From: Melanopsichium pennsylvanicum
Lineage: Eukaryota > Basidiomycota > Ustilaginomycetes > Ustilaginales
Reading direction: 5' to 3'
Assembly: GCA_900208305.1 (NCBI GenBank)
Contig: OAPG01000006.1
Span: forward strand, 372,001 to 436,000
Length of the DNA: 64,000 nucleotides
In this document: positions 39,202 to 50,199 of the stretch, in pieces
How the letters are laid out: each line of letters starts with the position of its first letter
Numbering within the stretch: position 1 is the stretch's first letter
The notes under the pieces: generated by a model
The model's database searches: none
What the model was told of the DNA's origin: nothing
Seen by the model: only the letters and a program-made list of their open reading frames with translations
Made by a program: the position numbers and the translations under genes

Positions 39202-42200
39202 TCAGCTTCGGATACGAATTCCTTTATCCTGAACAACATTGTTTCCGAACCTGCCTGCTCTTCCACTTCTATCCGTGTGATCCAGCCCGAGCGCATCATC
39301 CGGTTGGAACTTGTGTTCGTACAACAAATCCTCATCCTCGAGATAAGTCGGCTGTTTGTACGTCGAACTCTGAACCAACGCAAACCTAAACTTAGCCCAT
39401 TCCTTCTCCGAAATCTCCAACCTCTCCTGCAACCGTCTCCTCGTCTCGCTGAAAGGTTCATTGCGCTTGACTACAAATCGGAACGGCACCCCATGCGTCC
39501 TGCCAAGCTCCTTGGAAAAGTGGAAACAGTTGATGATCTTGTCATCCTCCCCAGTCAAATTCAACTCGTCCAACGGAATTTCCTCGGCAAACAACTCGGC
39601 ATTCTCACCAACGTTACCAATCATTTCCACACCGTTGAATTCGCGTTGCTGTCTCCCATTCAGGATCGCCTCAAAAAGCCTAACCTTACCACTACCATTC
39701 GGCGTAAGCTTCACCTGCTTGGCCAACTGATCCGTCACCTCGACAATACTGGCCGTCTTGGGCAGCAAGAATTGGTGTACAGAATCCTCCTTGTTGTTAT
39801 GCCCCGTCCAGTAGATCTTGAGGTTCCTCTTGGTCTCCAGCTCAACAATTGACACATCCAACAGCTCGTAATACAACAAACTCGCCTGACCTTGAATGTA
39901 ACTGGGCGACACAATCTCGCTGACCGTCTGATTCGCCGTCCTCTTGAGCACCGTCTTTGGTGTCCCATTCGGCCCGTTCCCTGTTGTGAAGCGAAGTTTG
40001 AAAGGATCGTGCTTCAACCTCTCCCCCGCCTTGGCTGCCATCATGTCGTACGTCATCTTCTTGCTGAGCGTCAACTCGAATTCCTGCTTGTACTGCACAT
40101 CTTCGAACCTGGGTTTGAAGAGAACCTTGATCTGGTTCTGCAAGAAATCGTAGAACTGGATCGGGTTCGAGTACAGAGACTGGCTCTCGTAGTCATGCGC
40201 ATCCTTCTCGGAAAGCTCGATTTGGAAACAGATCACGTCTCCGTCTTGGATCTCGCTCTGGGAGAAGGTGGCTTTGGGCTTCATCTGTTCAATCATACCC
40301 GGCTTGATCTCTTCGAAGAGTTTGACTTGAGTGGTAGGAGGCCAGCGCATCAGCTCGTTGATCGTGGGAACGAGGTCGCCGACCTTCATATGGCGTTGTA
40401 CGTAGACACGCGAGACACCGAGGAGGGTCTGGCGAGAAGTGTCGAAATATTTGAGGAAGATCATCATGGAGGGGTTGGCCTCGTTGTTGGGGAGTTCGCT
40501 GTTGACGACTTCGAGGAACAAGCGCAGATCGTGTTGGCGAGATGCCATTCGATCGCGGACCGTTTCGAGGGTGAGATTGGGGTCGTTCTCGGGAACAACC
40601 GTGTCTGGACGGACGGTCTTGTTTTGACGGTTGACGAGAACCCACATGCGGATCGCATCCTCGGGAAGATTATACTGCGCTGCAATGCGAGACTTGAAGT
40701 TGAGGTAAAGCTCGTTCTTGAGTACGCGGAAGGTCGGAAGGTCCGTGGTAGGAAGATTTCGCTCTTCGAATGTAGCCAGATCGAAGCCTTGGTGGCCGCG
40801 GAAGGTGTCTTCGGTTATGAGCTTGACGGTGAGATAGAGGTGCTGCTCCTCGCGCTCGCGCTTGCGTGCCTCCATCTGGAGTCGCTCGTCCTCGAGCCGT
40901 TGACGCAAGTGGACGGGTGTGTCCTCCGGTGCCATGGGCTTGAGCACCTCGCCGATATCACGCTCGCGGACATAGACGAGCATGTAAGCGTTGGTGAAGC
41001 GCTTCATGGCACGCACGGGGGCACGAGCGCCGATCTGCCCCGCGGGGTGACCGTTCGGAATTTCGCCTCCGTAGTTGTCCTCGAGCACCTCCTTTTCAGT
41101 GACAGGAGTGACGCGGTCGTCATCGAACTTGAACCACTTGCCGTTCTTCTCGGGCTTGAGCAGCGCAAAGTAGTGACCGCCGTGTAAGTCACCAGAGTGC
41201 ACCAGAACACCGTGCAACTTGTACTTCCAGTCCTCCTTGCTGATTGGAGACTCTTTGTCGATGTAGTCGGCAAGGTCGATCTCGAGCGGGAACTCGTGGC
41301 GATCGTTGATCTTGACCATCGAGTCCTTTTCGATATCGTACTCGAAGCGCTTGAGCTGAAGATGCAGAACAGGAGGGAACTTTTCGAAGATGACGCCCTT
41401 CTTTGCGTCTTGCAGACCGTATCCTTCGGCGTGGTACTTGTTGTCGCCTTCGAGCATCTCGGTCTGAACATAGTCGCGGAACGAATCGGCGAGGTTGTTC
41501 ATGCCCTTGACGTTGAGCTGAATGTCATAAAAGTCTTCGGAGCGCGACGACTCGTAGTCGACATTAACGCAGCGCAAGTAGGATTTCATCTTGCCGACAA
41601 AGAGACGAGTAATGGCGCCGTCGGCAGCAGTACCCTTCATCTTGGTCTCGAGCTTCTCCTGCAGGACGCGGTTGAACTCTTGAACGTCGTGCTGCAAGAA
41701 GCTGTCGAGCGACTTCCAGCCGAACGACTTTGTCAGCTCGTTGGTACCGACAGGCTGATCTGATGTCTGCAGCAGGTAGAAGACGCGTTGAAGCGCCAGT
41801 GCTACGCTCTCGGATGGGACATCGCCTTCGGTGGGTATTTGGTAGACGGCTTTGCGGAAGTAATGTGTGCAGAACAGGGATTGAAGCAAGGAGTTCATGT
41901 AGCAAGTGGCACCCTGATTCTTGAGGCCTACGTAGCCCGTCTCCTTCTTGGAGTCGTAGTTGATGAAGTTGTGCCAGAGAACGCCGGTTGGGTCCTTGAG
42001 TACACGAACATAGGCAGTTACGTCGGCGCAGTCGTTCTCGATGATGGGGCGGCTTCGGCCATCGGTTGGAACGGCCAGCTTGCGGAGCTCGTTGAAACGT
42101 GTGAAACCCCAGTCCATCTCCTCTGCAGTGAAACGGTGGTGTGCTTGACTCGTTGAGAAGATGGTTGGATCCTGTGGGTTTGAGATAACGAGGGCAAACT

Positions 42201-42552
42201 GTGCGCAGACGTGCCAGCCCTCGGGGCTACCCTTGGGATCGGCATAGTCGAGATAGACCGAGACCATGTCATTTGGCTGGCCATTGGAGTTGCCGAAAGG
42301 GAAAAGGAGTATGCGCCAGCGATGACCGCCACACTCAAACTCTGGACCCGTGATACGCTTGTCTAGTGTGCGCCATCCTTTGATCTTCCAAGTGCAAACG
42401 GCAAAAGCCTCCTCTTCCTGACCGAGATCGGCGAGGTGCTTTTCGGCAAAGGCCTTGGCATCGTGAACAGATACTGGATCCTCGATCTCCATAGGACTGG
42501 CGTTCTGTTCAGGGGTGACCATGGTGGTCGTGGGATCGAGATGCGGGTCCAT
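39202..42552 (-). CDS. UBP15: Ubiquitin C-terminal hydrolase of the USP7/Ubp15 family, 1116 aa
   Basis: This is a cysteine protease that removes ubiquitin from target proteins. USP7/Ubp15 members act on cell-cycle, DNA-damage and endocytic or peroxisomal factors. Domains: an N-terminal MATH/TRAF-like domain (about 40-175), the USP catalytic domain (about 205-525) and tandem ubiquitin-like domains to the end. Catalytic residues visible: C217 in NQGATCYMNS, H460 in DLHGGHYFAL, and an Asp in KFDDDRV shortly after. Length and domain order match S. cerevisiae Ubp15 (1230) and human USP7 (1102). The ATG at 42552 is the first in frame and puts the MATH domain at the usual distance. Confidence 0.96.
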   Translation of the reverse strand: MDPHLDPTTTMVTPEQNASPMEIEDPVSVHDAKAFAEKHLADLGQEEEAFAVCTWKIKGWRTLDKRITGPEFECGGHRWRILLFPFGNSNGQPNDMVSVYLDYADPKGSPEGWHVCAQFALVISNPQDPTIFSTSQAHHRFTAEEMDWGFTRFNELRKLAVPTDGRSRPIIENDCADVTAYVRVLKDPTGVLWHNFINYDSKKETGYVGLKNQGATCYMNSLLQSLFCTHYFRKAVYQIPTEGDVPSESVALALQRVFYLLQTSDQPVGTNELTKSFGWKSLDSFLQHDVQEFNRVLQEKLETKMKGTAADGAITRLFVGKMKSYLRCVNVDYESSRSEDFYDIQLNVKGMNNLADSFRDYVQTEMLEGDNKYHAEGYGLQDAKKGVIFEKFPPVLHLQLKRFEYDIEKDSMVKINDRHEFPLEIDLADYIDKESPISKEDWKYKLHGVLVHSGDLHGGHYFALLKPEKNGKWFKFDDDRVTPVTEKEVLEDNYGGEIPNGHPAGQIGARAPVRAMKRFTNAYMLVYVRERDIGEVLKPMAPEDTPVHLRQRLEDERLQMEARKREREEQHLYLTVKLITEDTFRGHQGFDLATFEERNLPTTDLPTFRVLKNELYLNFKSRIAAQYNLPEDAIRMWVLVNRQNKTVRPDTVVPENDPNLTLETVRDRMASRQHDLRLFLEVVNSELPNNEANPSMMIFLKYFDTSRQTLLGVSRVYVQRHMKVGDLVPTINELMRWPPTTQVKLFEEIKPGMIEQMKPKATFSQSEIQDGDVICFQIELSEKDAHDYESQSLYSNPIQFYDFLQNQIKVLFKPRFEDVQYKQEFELTLSKKMTYDMMAAKAGERLKHDPFKLRFTTGNGPNGTPKTVLKRTANQTVSEIVSPSYIQGQASLLYYELLDVSIVELETKRNLKIYWTGHNNKEDSVHQFLLPKTASIVEVTDQLAKQVKLTPNGSGKVRLFEAILNGRQQREFNGVEMIGNVGENAELFAEEIPLDELNLTGEDDKIINCFHFSKELGRTHGVPFRFVVKRNEPFSETRRRLQERLEISEKEWAKFRFALVQSSTYKQPTYLEDEDLLYEHKFQPDDALGLDHTDRSGRAGRFGNNVVQDKGIRIRS

Positions 42553-42884
42553 GTCGGAGGATGCGCTGTGGTTGTGTTTGGAATCCTACTTCTATGGGTT
42601 TGCGGGCGATGGGGTCTGAGCGGAGCTGAGCAGCTAGCGATAGGTCGTAGGTGTCAGGAGGCAGTCAAGACTGACGAAACGCGTGATTACTGGCCTCTCG
42701 GAATGTGGTCGAAACGACAAGAGTCGGCTGATGGATCAATCGGCTGAGCACCGAAGTTGGACGGTCTTGCCGAAGTGCTTCTTCAGGACGGCTTTCTCGG
42801 CCTGATAGAAAGAGACGTGTGGTAGCGACGGAAAGGGAATGCGACTGTTGACGCCAATCGCTTGGATTTTAATGTAGGAGTCAG

Positions 42885-42924
42885 TGGTGATGGTGATGGT
42901 GATGGTGATGGTGATGGTGACGGT
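42885..42924 (+). repeat. GATGGT hexanucleotide repeat
   Basis: About six copies of GATGGT/GGTGAT, with one G-to-C change near the end. Confidence 0.9.
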
Positions 42925-45900
42925 GCTGATGCAGCCCGTGCGCGGAAGAGGTGAAGAACCAAAAATGCCGTCAGCCGCTCAAACAGAGTGGTAGACGAAG
43001 TCAAGTAGCCAAGGATTGCTACGGTGGGATTGCGTATGAAACCCTGGTCTCGCGGCGAAGAGCGAAAGGCTGATGAAGGGATAGGGAGATAGATGGTGAC
43101 AAAGACAACGAAAGCGGCTGTGCGTTTTTGTTTTTTTTTTTCGGACGAAGCGAGTGGATGCAAGAGAGAGTCCAAGGGTGACTGGATGGCTCAAGCGCGG
43201 ACACAGCATGCGATCGAGAAGCAAGCCTGCGGAAATTGTGTGCGCGGATGAACGGCAAAGAAAAAAGGCCTTTCCACTCCAAATGTGGGTGGAATTGCGA
43301 GTGAAATTGAAAGAAAAAGGTGAGGGCGGAGCGACTGAGCCGGATTTAGCAGGGTGCTGCCTGGTTTGTGCGCAGGACAGTCAAAGGAGGAGGCGAGTCA
43401 GAGCGGGTTCAGAGATCAACGTGCAAGCAAAGCTGAGCGTGGAAATTGAGGTAGCAAGGCCAGTCGTCAGACTTGAGGTTGGCTAGCAATTGAAAATTCG
43501 AAATACCAGCAGGGCTGTCAAGGCTGTGTGTGGTGAGACTTTCGTGGCTCATGAGGCTGAGTCGTGCCAAAACCCTCTTGATTTTGGTGGAGAGTGAACG
43601 CTGATTATCCGAATCCAAATGAGAGATGCAGTCATTTCGCAGTTGACAAACAAGCCTTGAACTGGCTTCCTTTAAATCGTAGCATTGTCCCTAAAGTCAC
43701 ACATACGCATTCATATACTCTTTCGATACAAACCTGAGCAGGGTTGCTTCATCAATCCAAATCGATGATGGTTTGTGTCGAGTGTGACCTGGGGAGTACA
43801 AGTGTGGTAATGAAATGAAATTTTTACAGTACAGTGTAGAGCCGCGTTGCCGGAGTCGCTCGGATGATAGCGCGCTCTTTCGTCATCGTGATACCGGCAG
43901 AGGCAATCCATCGCCATTACCACACGACAACCTCTCGCCATGTTAGGAGCTGGCTCGACGTGGGCATCGTCCGAACTGTAATGTCATGCTGCTGAATTGG
44001 ACCAAAGCGCGTACCTGGTCACAGAGCTTCCAACTGTGCGTCGAATGAGGGCAGTGATCGGGCCTGCCGTTGATATCTAAATGTTAGTTCTGACTGGTAT
44101 GACATTTGCAAAGGTTTGCCATCCGCTGCTCGACACCTGCTATCCTCAGATGGTGAACGGCGTGTTTCTGACTGTCGTCTGCGGTTGTAATGTCATTCCC
44201 GTGTTGCTCTTGTATCCACATTGCGTGTTGACGGGGTCGAGATGGACATCGGAGGCAGCAGGCCAACGATGTGACGAATAAGCGTAGTGCAGAACAATTT
44301 ACTGCAGTTGTGGCAGCAAGACCGGAAACATGGCGTCGAATATTTAATTGCCAGACGAAATCATGGACACAAAATTCGGTTTAAAGTCCTCGATACAGTG
44401 AATTGACATGGCTAACCTGAAGAAAGGCGAGGTAGGACGCCCGCAAGCGCGATGGATGCTGGTAGCTCCTTGCATAAAACACGCCCGTTTGTACAGCAAG
44501 TGCACTCCAGGTACGCCGAGAATGCTGCTGCTGCTTTGCACTGGCTCATTCGGCATGAATGAGATGCGACGTGCGCTTCCGGATTGACGGTGTGCAGCCT
44601 AAAGTGAAATAACGTCGAGAGGTTGCGACGACGATCATTCGAACGAACCCGAAGGCAAACAAAGCCAACCCTCAGAGCACAGCTGCTGTGTCAACGTGTT
44701 CTCACCATGTGGTCAAACCCCGCCATCTGGTGCTGAAGTGTCCATAGGCTACGCTCATGTGGATCTCGGTCTGTCAAAAGCTCAACTTGCGGATGCCTTG
44801 TCCACGTCAGCTCATCTCTGTCGAAAGAGGAATCAGATTCAAGCTTACCTACAGAAGGCCAAACTTGAAAGGGCAAGGAAAGAAAGCTAAAAACCGAGAC
44901 GAGCAAGGCAGACAGGGGCGAGGATCAAAAGAAGCAAGGTGTGCAAAGCGACCGAGGGTGTCAAGTTGTATAATACCATTGAGCGTGCCAAGTGCGCTTG
45001 CCTATTTGAAAAGACACACAGGCAGCCCAGATATGCAAGCTGCATTTTGAGACCGACACCGAAGCACGGACGCGTGAGCCAGGATTTGCAGGTGGCAGCA
45101 TGTGTCGAATGGATACTGCTGGCTTGTACGCTGCAGAGTGCAACATTCCGCTGCAGTTCGTCCAGTCAAGGTCCCAAGTCGGACCGGGAGGGCATGGCCC
45201 GTAACAGAATGGTAACTGGGTCGACGTGAGGCTTGTCAAGTGCTCCAAGACAAACAGAAGAGCGATCGGTCAAAGCACACCCAGCGTACACGAATTGACA
45301 CGAATTAGGCACAACAGTTGCTCGATTCCTACATTAGCTCGACACGTTGCTTGACGCGCCATTGCTGACCAGGTCAAGAGTTTTCCAAGTTGCCGTAGAA
45401 CGGCATCTCGAGCTGGTGACACGCAACAAGGAAGCCCGGTTTTGACAACTTGACAGCTGTGTGAGTCTAGCCTGCTCTCGCCTTTTCTCACACGACTTGG
45501 GCCCGAAGCTTTTGACGATGATCCTTGATTCAGTCTGACCCTTATGAGCGTCGAAATCGGAGATCAGCTCAAAGACGGTGATGACGTGGGGGCTGAGATC
45601 AAGATGCGTACCGGACATTGAGCTGCAGCTCACCCCGAGGCCGAGGCTTGACACTGACCTTTGGCGCGGATTTGCAATTATCTGCTGGGCAAGCGCGTCC
45701 GAACTGCCTTGCTGCTCCGAGGCCAACTTGGCACCTCCAGCATCTCCCTCGCAACCACTTGCTGCATCATGGACTTGCATACGAGCACTCGGGGCTCGAA
45801 TAGGCCTCGTCCAATTGATTTACAATTGATTTAAAAGGAGCTATCGACCTAGCCTGTCAACTGCAGCAGGTTGTGAATCTGAGCGGGTGACGGTTCATTA

Positions 45901-46519
45901 GCAGGTTGGTTTCATGAATTCACCTGTGCTCCATGCCATGCTGCCATGCTCGGTGAGACGAGATCTCATTTCGAAAATGGCCGCACGTCTGGCTCAGTGG
46001 TCGAAAAGTTCGAGTAAGTTCATACCATGCTCAAGCTTATGGAAACGATCGAGATTGGTGTGGCAAGCACGAGGCATACAGTCTATCGGCAGACCAAAAA
46101 AAGCAACTGAGGAAGGTAGACTGCAACGCGACGTGCCAAGGACAGAGGACTAGACCCTGGTTCTGTTCTAACAACCCCAAAAAAAAAGGTGACAGCTGCA
46201 GAGATATGTGCGTGTTTCAGAGCCCCGAGGCTGGTTCCGAAAGGTGGACGAGTTGGCGTGTGTGATAATTTGAGCGTGTGGCTCGCGTCAAGTGGCTATA
46301 TTGTACAGTAGGTTTAGGCATCTCTTTGGCAATGTTCCTGCTCTTGTGGGTGTCCTTCCTTACCCTTTGCAGCTAGCCTTGGAACATATCGCTCTGTTCG
46401 CATGCTTTGGTTCGGCTTGACCGATGCGCGTACCTTGGCTGTGTGCAAAAGAGTGAGAGTGTGTGGGTCGGCTGCAGGTCGTTGTGTCGGGGCAAGTTCC
46501 GTGATTCGATGGCCGAACC

Positions 46520-46547
46520 TTTTTTTTTTTTCTCTCTCTCTCTCTCT
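46520..46547 (+). repeat. T-run followed by CT microsatellite
   Basis: About 12 T followed by about eight CT units, about 760 bp upstream of the SH3-protein ATG. Confidence 0.9.
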
Positions 46548-47311
46548 GTGCTCCCTTTGAGTGCTGCTGAGTGCAGTCCTGGACGTCGTAATTTGATACG
46601 ATATCGACACAATGCCTTACAGTACTTGTCCGCTCCGCCCATCTCTTCGGTCTCATCAGCGTCCTCCGCCCGTCGATCTTTGCAGCTGTCTGCCTCTCAC
46701 TCACTCCACAAAGCTAAACCGTCAAGCTCCATCGGGTCGAACGGGCTACTGTCTTCTCACACAGCGACGCTCATCTGTCGCTCGAGTCTCGCTTGCAAAG
46801 GCTGTCTGTCCCAGTCTCGCTTCATCTCCCCCCTCGCTTCCCTTTCTTTGACTTTCGCCTCGTGTCGTCTCTCTAGATCTCTTGGTCAAGTCGATTCGTT
46901 TGAATCTCCTTCGTCATCATCTTGACTCCCTTCCACCACCTACATCCTCACTCTCTCCTCTCTCCATACCATCCCCCCCATTCCCCTATCTTCCCACCAG
47001 ACCTTCAAGGCCAACTCGATCTCACTTTCTTACATTTCGGCAATCTCGCTCGCTCTTTTCGCACCAGCCAACAACTTCGACGTTCGTTCCAGCTTTCCTT
47101 CACTTTCAGCTGCCAAACTTCGAGATCACAGTCTTTTCTAGCCTCTAGCCTCGCTCCGATTCGCCTCACAAACACACCCTCTCTCTTATAAACGGATCTC
47201 ACTCTTCACACACAATCTTCTCAGAGCATCAGTCGACAACTGACTGTCTCCCATCTTCCACAGAACACACCATTACAGACGTAGTCAACTACAGTCACGA
47301 TTCTTCTAACA

Positions 47312-49155
47312 ATGCGCACATCACAAGCCATCAAAGCGTCAGCCATCGCGGCACCCGCCGTTCTACTTGCTGCTGTCACCGCCAACGCCGCTTCGGACCA
47401 ATGTATCAGCCTCAAAAACAGTACCATGTGCCCCTCGTTCCAGGACAACTTTGTCAAGCCAAGCAACCTGTCTAGCCAGTACGCGTTCTTCAATACCGTT
47501 ACAGACGTAGCTTCTTTCGACTCTCTCTTCCAGTACTACCTCACATCGTAAGTTTTCACTTCAGCATATACAGCTATAATCACGTATCATACTGACTTTT
47601 CACTGATCAACTTGTTCTTGGTGCGCAACACAGGCAAAACGGATACTACACCGACAAGATTCAAGACGGACTTGGATGCAACACCACCCTCGCACAGAAC
47701 GTGACCATTCAATGGCAACAGACTGTTTTCTGCTCCCAGTTCTCCGAAGCATCTTACCAGTCTGGCTGCACCGCTGAAACCCCACCCACCCTCGTTTGCC
47801 AGGAGACCTGCAATCAATTCGCTTCTTCAGAGGAGGATGTCGTCGACAACACCGCCTACTGCCGATCCACCGACGAACTCAGCACCTTCCAGCGCTCCGT
47901 CCGTTCCGATACTCTCTCCAACGACTACTACACTTGCACCGACTACTCGTCCCTTGCCACTACCAACGTCAACTCTTGCGCCACCGGTATCGAGAACGAG
48001 GGCAGCTGTGGGTTTGGCTACTCGATCGACCAGCTCTGCGCCTTCTGCGACCCTGCAGGTGGTGTGACTCCTCCTACTTGCTGCTACGAATCGCGTACCA
48101 ACCTTTCGCAGTGCGCCCAGTGGGGTCACCCTCTCGCTGTCACTATTCGTCCTACCACCACTGTCGCAACCAACGTGCCCGGAGCTGCTCAGAGCACTGG
48201 CACCGCCGGCTCTGCCACCGCTGCTTCCGATGCCGATTCGGCTACCGTGACCAATGGTGCAGCCTCCTCCGCTACCGGCACTGCTGGCACTGCTGGCAAC
48301 GCTGCCCAGAATGCTTCTTCCTCCCGCACTGGCAGTGGTGCTGCTGCCACCGCCACCAACGGTGACAACAATAGCGGCTCCGCTACTTCCAACACTCACA
48401 TGGCTCCCGAGGGTCAGCAGCTTGTCAGTGCTGATGACAAGGTGTTTAGCACCGGGCAGCTCGCCGGTATCATTGTTGGAAGCTGCGTTGGCGCTGCCAT
48501 CCTTGGCGCTCTACTTGCTCTTCTCTGCTTGCGTCGTCGTGGTGAAAAGACTGACACCGAGAAAAACAACACTGTCTATGGTGTTGCCGCCAACGAGTCG
48601 CACATCGAACGACCTTGGATCCAGAGCGAAGAAGCCATGGTCAAATCGCCCGAGCTTGGTCGACCTTCGACTGACGCCAAGTTCGCCACTGGTACGGGAG
48701 CCGCTGGTGTCGGTGCAATCGCTGGCGCTGGTGCGGTTGCGGCTGCTAAAGGGAGGGACTCGGCCGATGAACGCCCCAACTCGGCGATGAGTGGTGAGAC
48801 TGGAACCGACGGTAGGGGTACCACTATTCCTGCGGTCAAGGATCAGTATTCTAGCCACGACATTTGCCCAGGTGAGACGGTTGTCGCCATCTACCCGTAC
48901 AACGCGACGCTCAATGACGAGATCACGCTGCAACCTGACGATGTGGTCACAGTTCAAAGGCTGTACGATGACGGTTGGGCGTTGGGTAGGACCGAATCGG
49001 GAGATGAAGGTGCATTCCCATTGGTCTGTGTCACTTCGACCAAGGGTGGCACTTCGGGGAGCGGCGAGAATTTGAGTGGCGGTATGACAAGTGGTAACGA
49101 TGGCAACATCACATCTTCTGTAGATGGTGCTGTTACTGCTGAGGAGGGTCATTAA
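47312..49155 (+). CDS. Single-pass membrane protein with cysteine-rich ectodomain and C-terminal SH3 domain, two exons, 585 aa
   Basis: The architecture is Fus1/Sho1-like, pointing to a signalling or polarity scaffold at the plasma membrane; no direct orthologue is claimed. Exon 1 is 47312-47547 and exon 2 is 47634-49155. The 86-nt intron (GTAAGT ... CACAG, phase 2) keeps the frame and joins YYLTS to QNGYY. Order: a signal peptide (about 1-26, ending VTANA); an ectodomain with some 18 cysteines and many N-glycosylation sites (NST, NLS, NTT, NVT) to about 250; an Ala/Ser/Thr/Gly stalk likely O-mannosylated; a TM at about 354-378 followed by RRR; a disordered cytoplasmic tail; and an SH3 domain at about 493-546 with the ALYDY-equivalent AIYPYNA, DDGWALGR and GAFP motifs. 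Confidence 0.87.
47548..47633 (+). other. Intron of the SH3-domain membrane protein gene
   Basis: This 86-nt intron has donor GTAAGT and acceptor CACAG. A frame stop falls immediately after the unspliced exon 1. Confidence 0.9.
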
Positions 49156-50199
49156 GCGAGCGCCTTATCTATTGCCCCGGCTTGATGTCTTGCCCTTACT
49201 CATCCCTTTTAGACTTTTCCCCTCTTCGCTTCACACTTTTGATATAGCGATCTGCTACAATGCTTTCCCGCTCAACCTTCGGGTTGCGATTAACGTCTTC
49301 TCCCTTTCACCTTGTTTTATAGTTCCCTCTACCCTCCCCTCCCCTCCCCTCCCCTCCCCTCCCCTCCCCTCCCCTCCCCTCCCCTCCCCTCCCCTTTCCC
49401 CGCCGCTCCGCCGTTCTGGTCCTATGCTTTCTGATCCTCTCATCCCAGCTTTTTCTGCCCAAAGGCATGATGGGGCCCCTCGCTCAGCTTTTCACCTCCT
49501 TCTTGCCTCCCTCCACCATTTGGTGGGCTCACAAGTTTTTTTTTCTTCCCCCTCTTACCCATCCTCCAAATATTATTGCGCAGGATGGGGGGGGTGGTTT
49601 AAACACCAAAAAAGAATGAAAAATTCCTTGGTCGAGACCCCAAATACCAATGGCTGTATAGAGAGAGGGCTCCTTTTTTCTTGTCGCATGGTTTTGCTCG
49701 GAATCTGCTGGTTGGTTTCGTATATTTTCTCGTTTTTCTTTCCGGCTTCCTTGTCATGGTAGTCTCTTCCCTCTTTTAAACCCTGTTCGCTTCTTTCTCT
49801 TTTTGTTTTTGTTTTTAGCTTTTGTGACTGTAAACTGCTACCCATTTACGAGAATGGTATCTAGATCTTTGTTGCGCTTTGAATTTTTCGCGGTTGGGAA
49901 CTTGCTTGAGATGTATGTGTGTGTGTGTGTGTGCAATTTGATTATTTTTATTGTTTTTTTGTTAAGATGATCTGTACTGTATAACTGGTGTAGAGAAAAT
50001 GCGCATTTTTGTTTTTTTGTTTTGGTACGGGAAAATGGGAAAAAAAACACCAAATTCTTTTCATTTCCAAAAAAAAAGGGGGGGGGGGCAAGTAAGGTGT
50101 AGGTTACAGGTATGAAAAAAAAAAGGTACACAGCCAGAGAAGAATCCAAAAGATGGGGCGGGGGGGGGGGGAAATTTTGGTAATATCATCTTTTGCTTT
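49156..50199. other. Convergent 3' region rich in simple repeats
   Basis: It lies between the SH3-protein and PEX10 stops. It holds the CCCCT array (listed apart), a TG run at about 49915-49932, T-runs, an A8-G10 tract near 50069-50088 and a G12 run near 50158-50170. Long open frames here come from the repeats and are not called as genes. Confidence 0.6.
49332..49395 (+). repeat. CCCCT pentamer array (12 perfect copies; AGGGG on the minus strand)
   Basis: After a partial copy CCCT (49332-49335), twelve perfect CCCCT units occupy 49336-49395. The G-rich strand is a string of G4 runs separated by single A, an ideal G-quadruplex former. AGGGG is also the core of the yeast stress-response element, but the array lies downstream of two convergent genes, not in a promoter. 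Confidence 0.97.

Larger units (their letters stand above)
42553..47311. other. 4.8-kb gene-free region, including a long pyrimidine-rich leader for the SH3 protein
   Basis: It is the divergent space between UBP15 and the SH3-domain membrane protein gene. Contents: a GATGGT hexamer repeat at 42885-42924; purine-rich DNA at 43190-43440 (UBP15 upstream side); a T-run plus CT repeat at 46520-46547; and a strongly CT-rich plus strand from 46620 to 47300 typical of a long 5' leader. The longest ATG frame is 148 codons on minus (45334-45780) and matches nothing I know. No transposon ends or RNA genes are seen. Confidence 0.5.

Noticed and set aside
39892..41187. 431-codon plus-strand frame
   Set aside because: It is antisense to UBP15, whose USP7 homology covers the same bases; a shadow frame.
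45334..45780. 148-codon ATG frame on minus in the large gap
   Set aside because: No family, no clear codon-use signal and no supporting splice or promoter signs. It is kept only as part of the gap description.
49255..49762. Long frames across the CCCCT array on both strands
   Set aside because: They are produced by the pentamer repeat, which has no stop codon in any frame; low-complexity Pro/Ser/Leu or Gly/Glu/Arg only.
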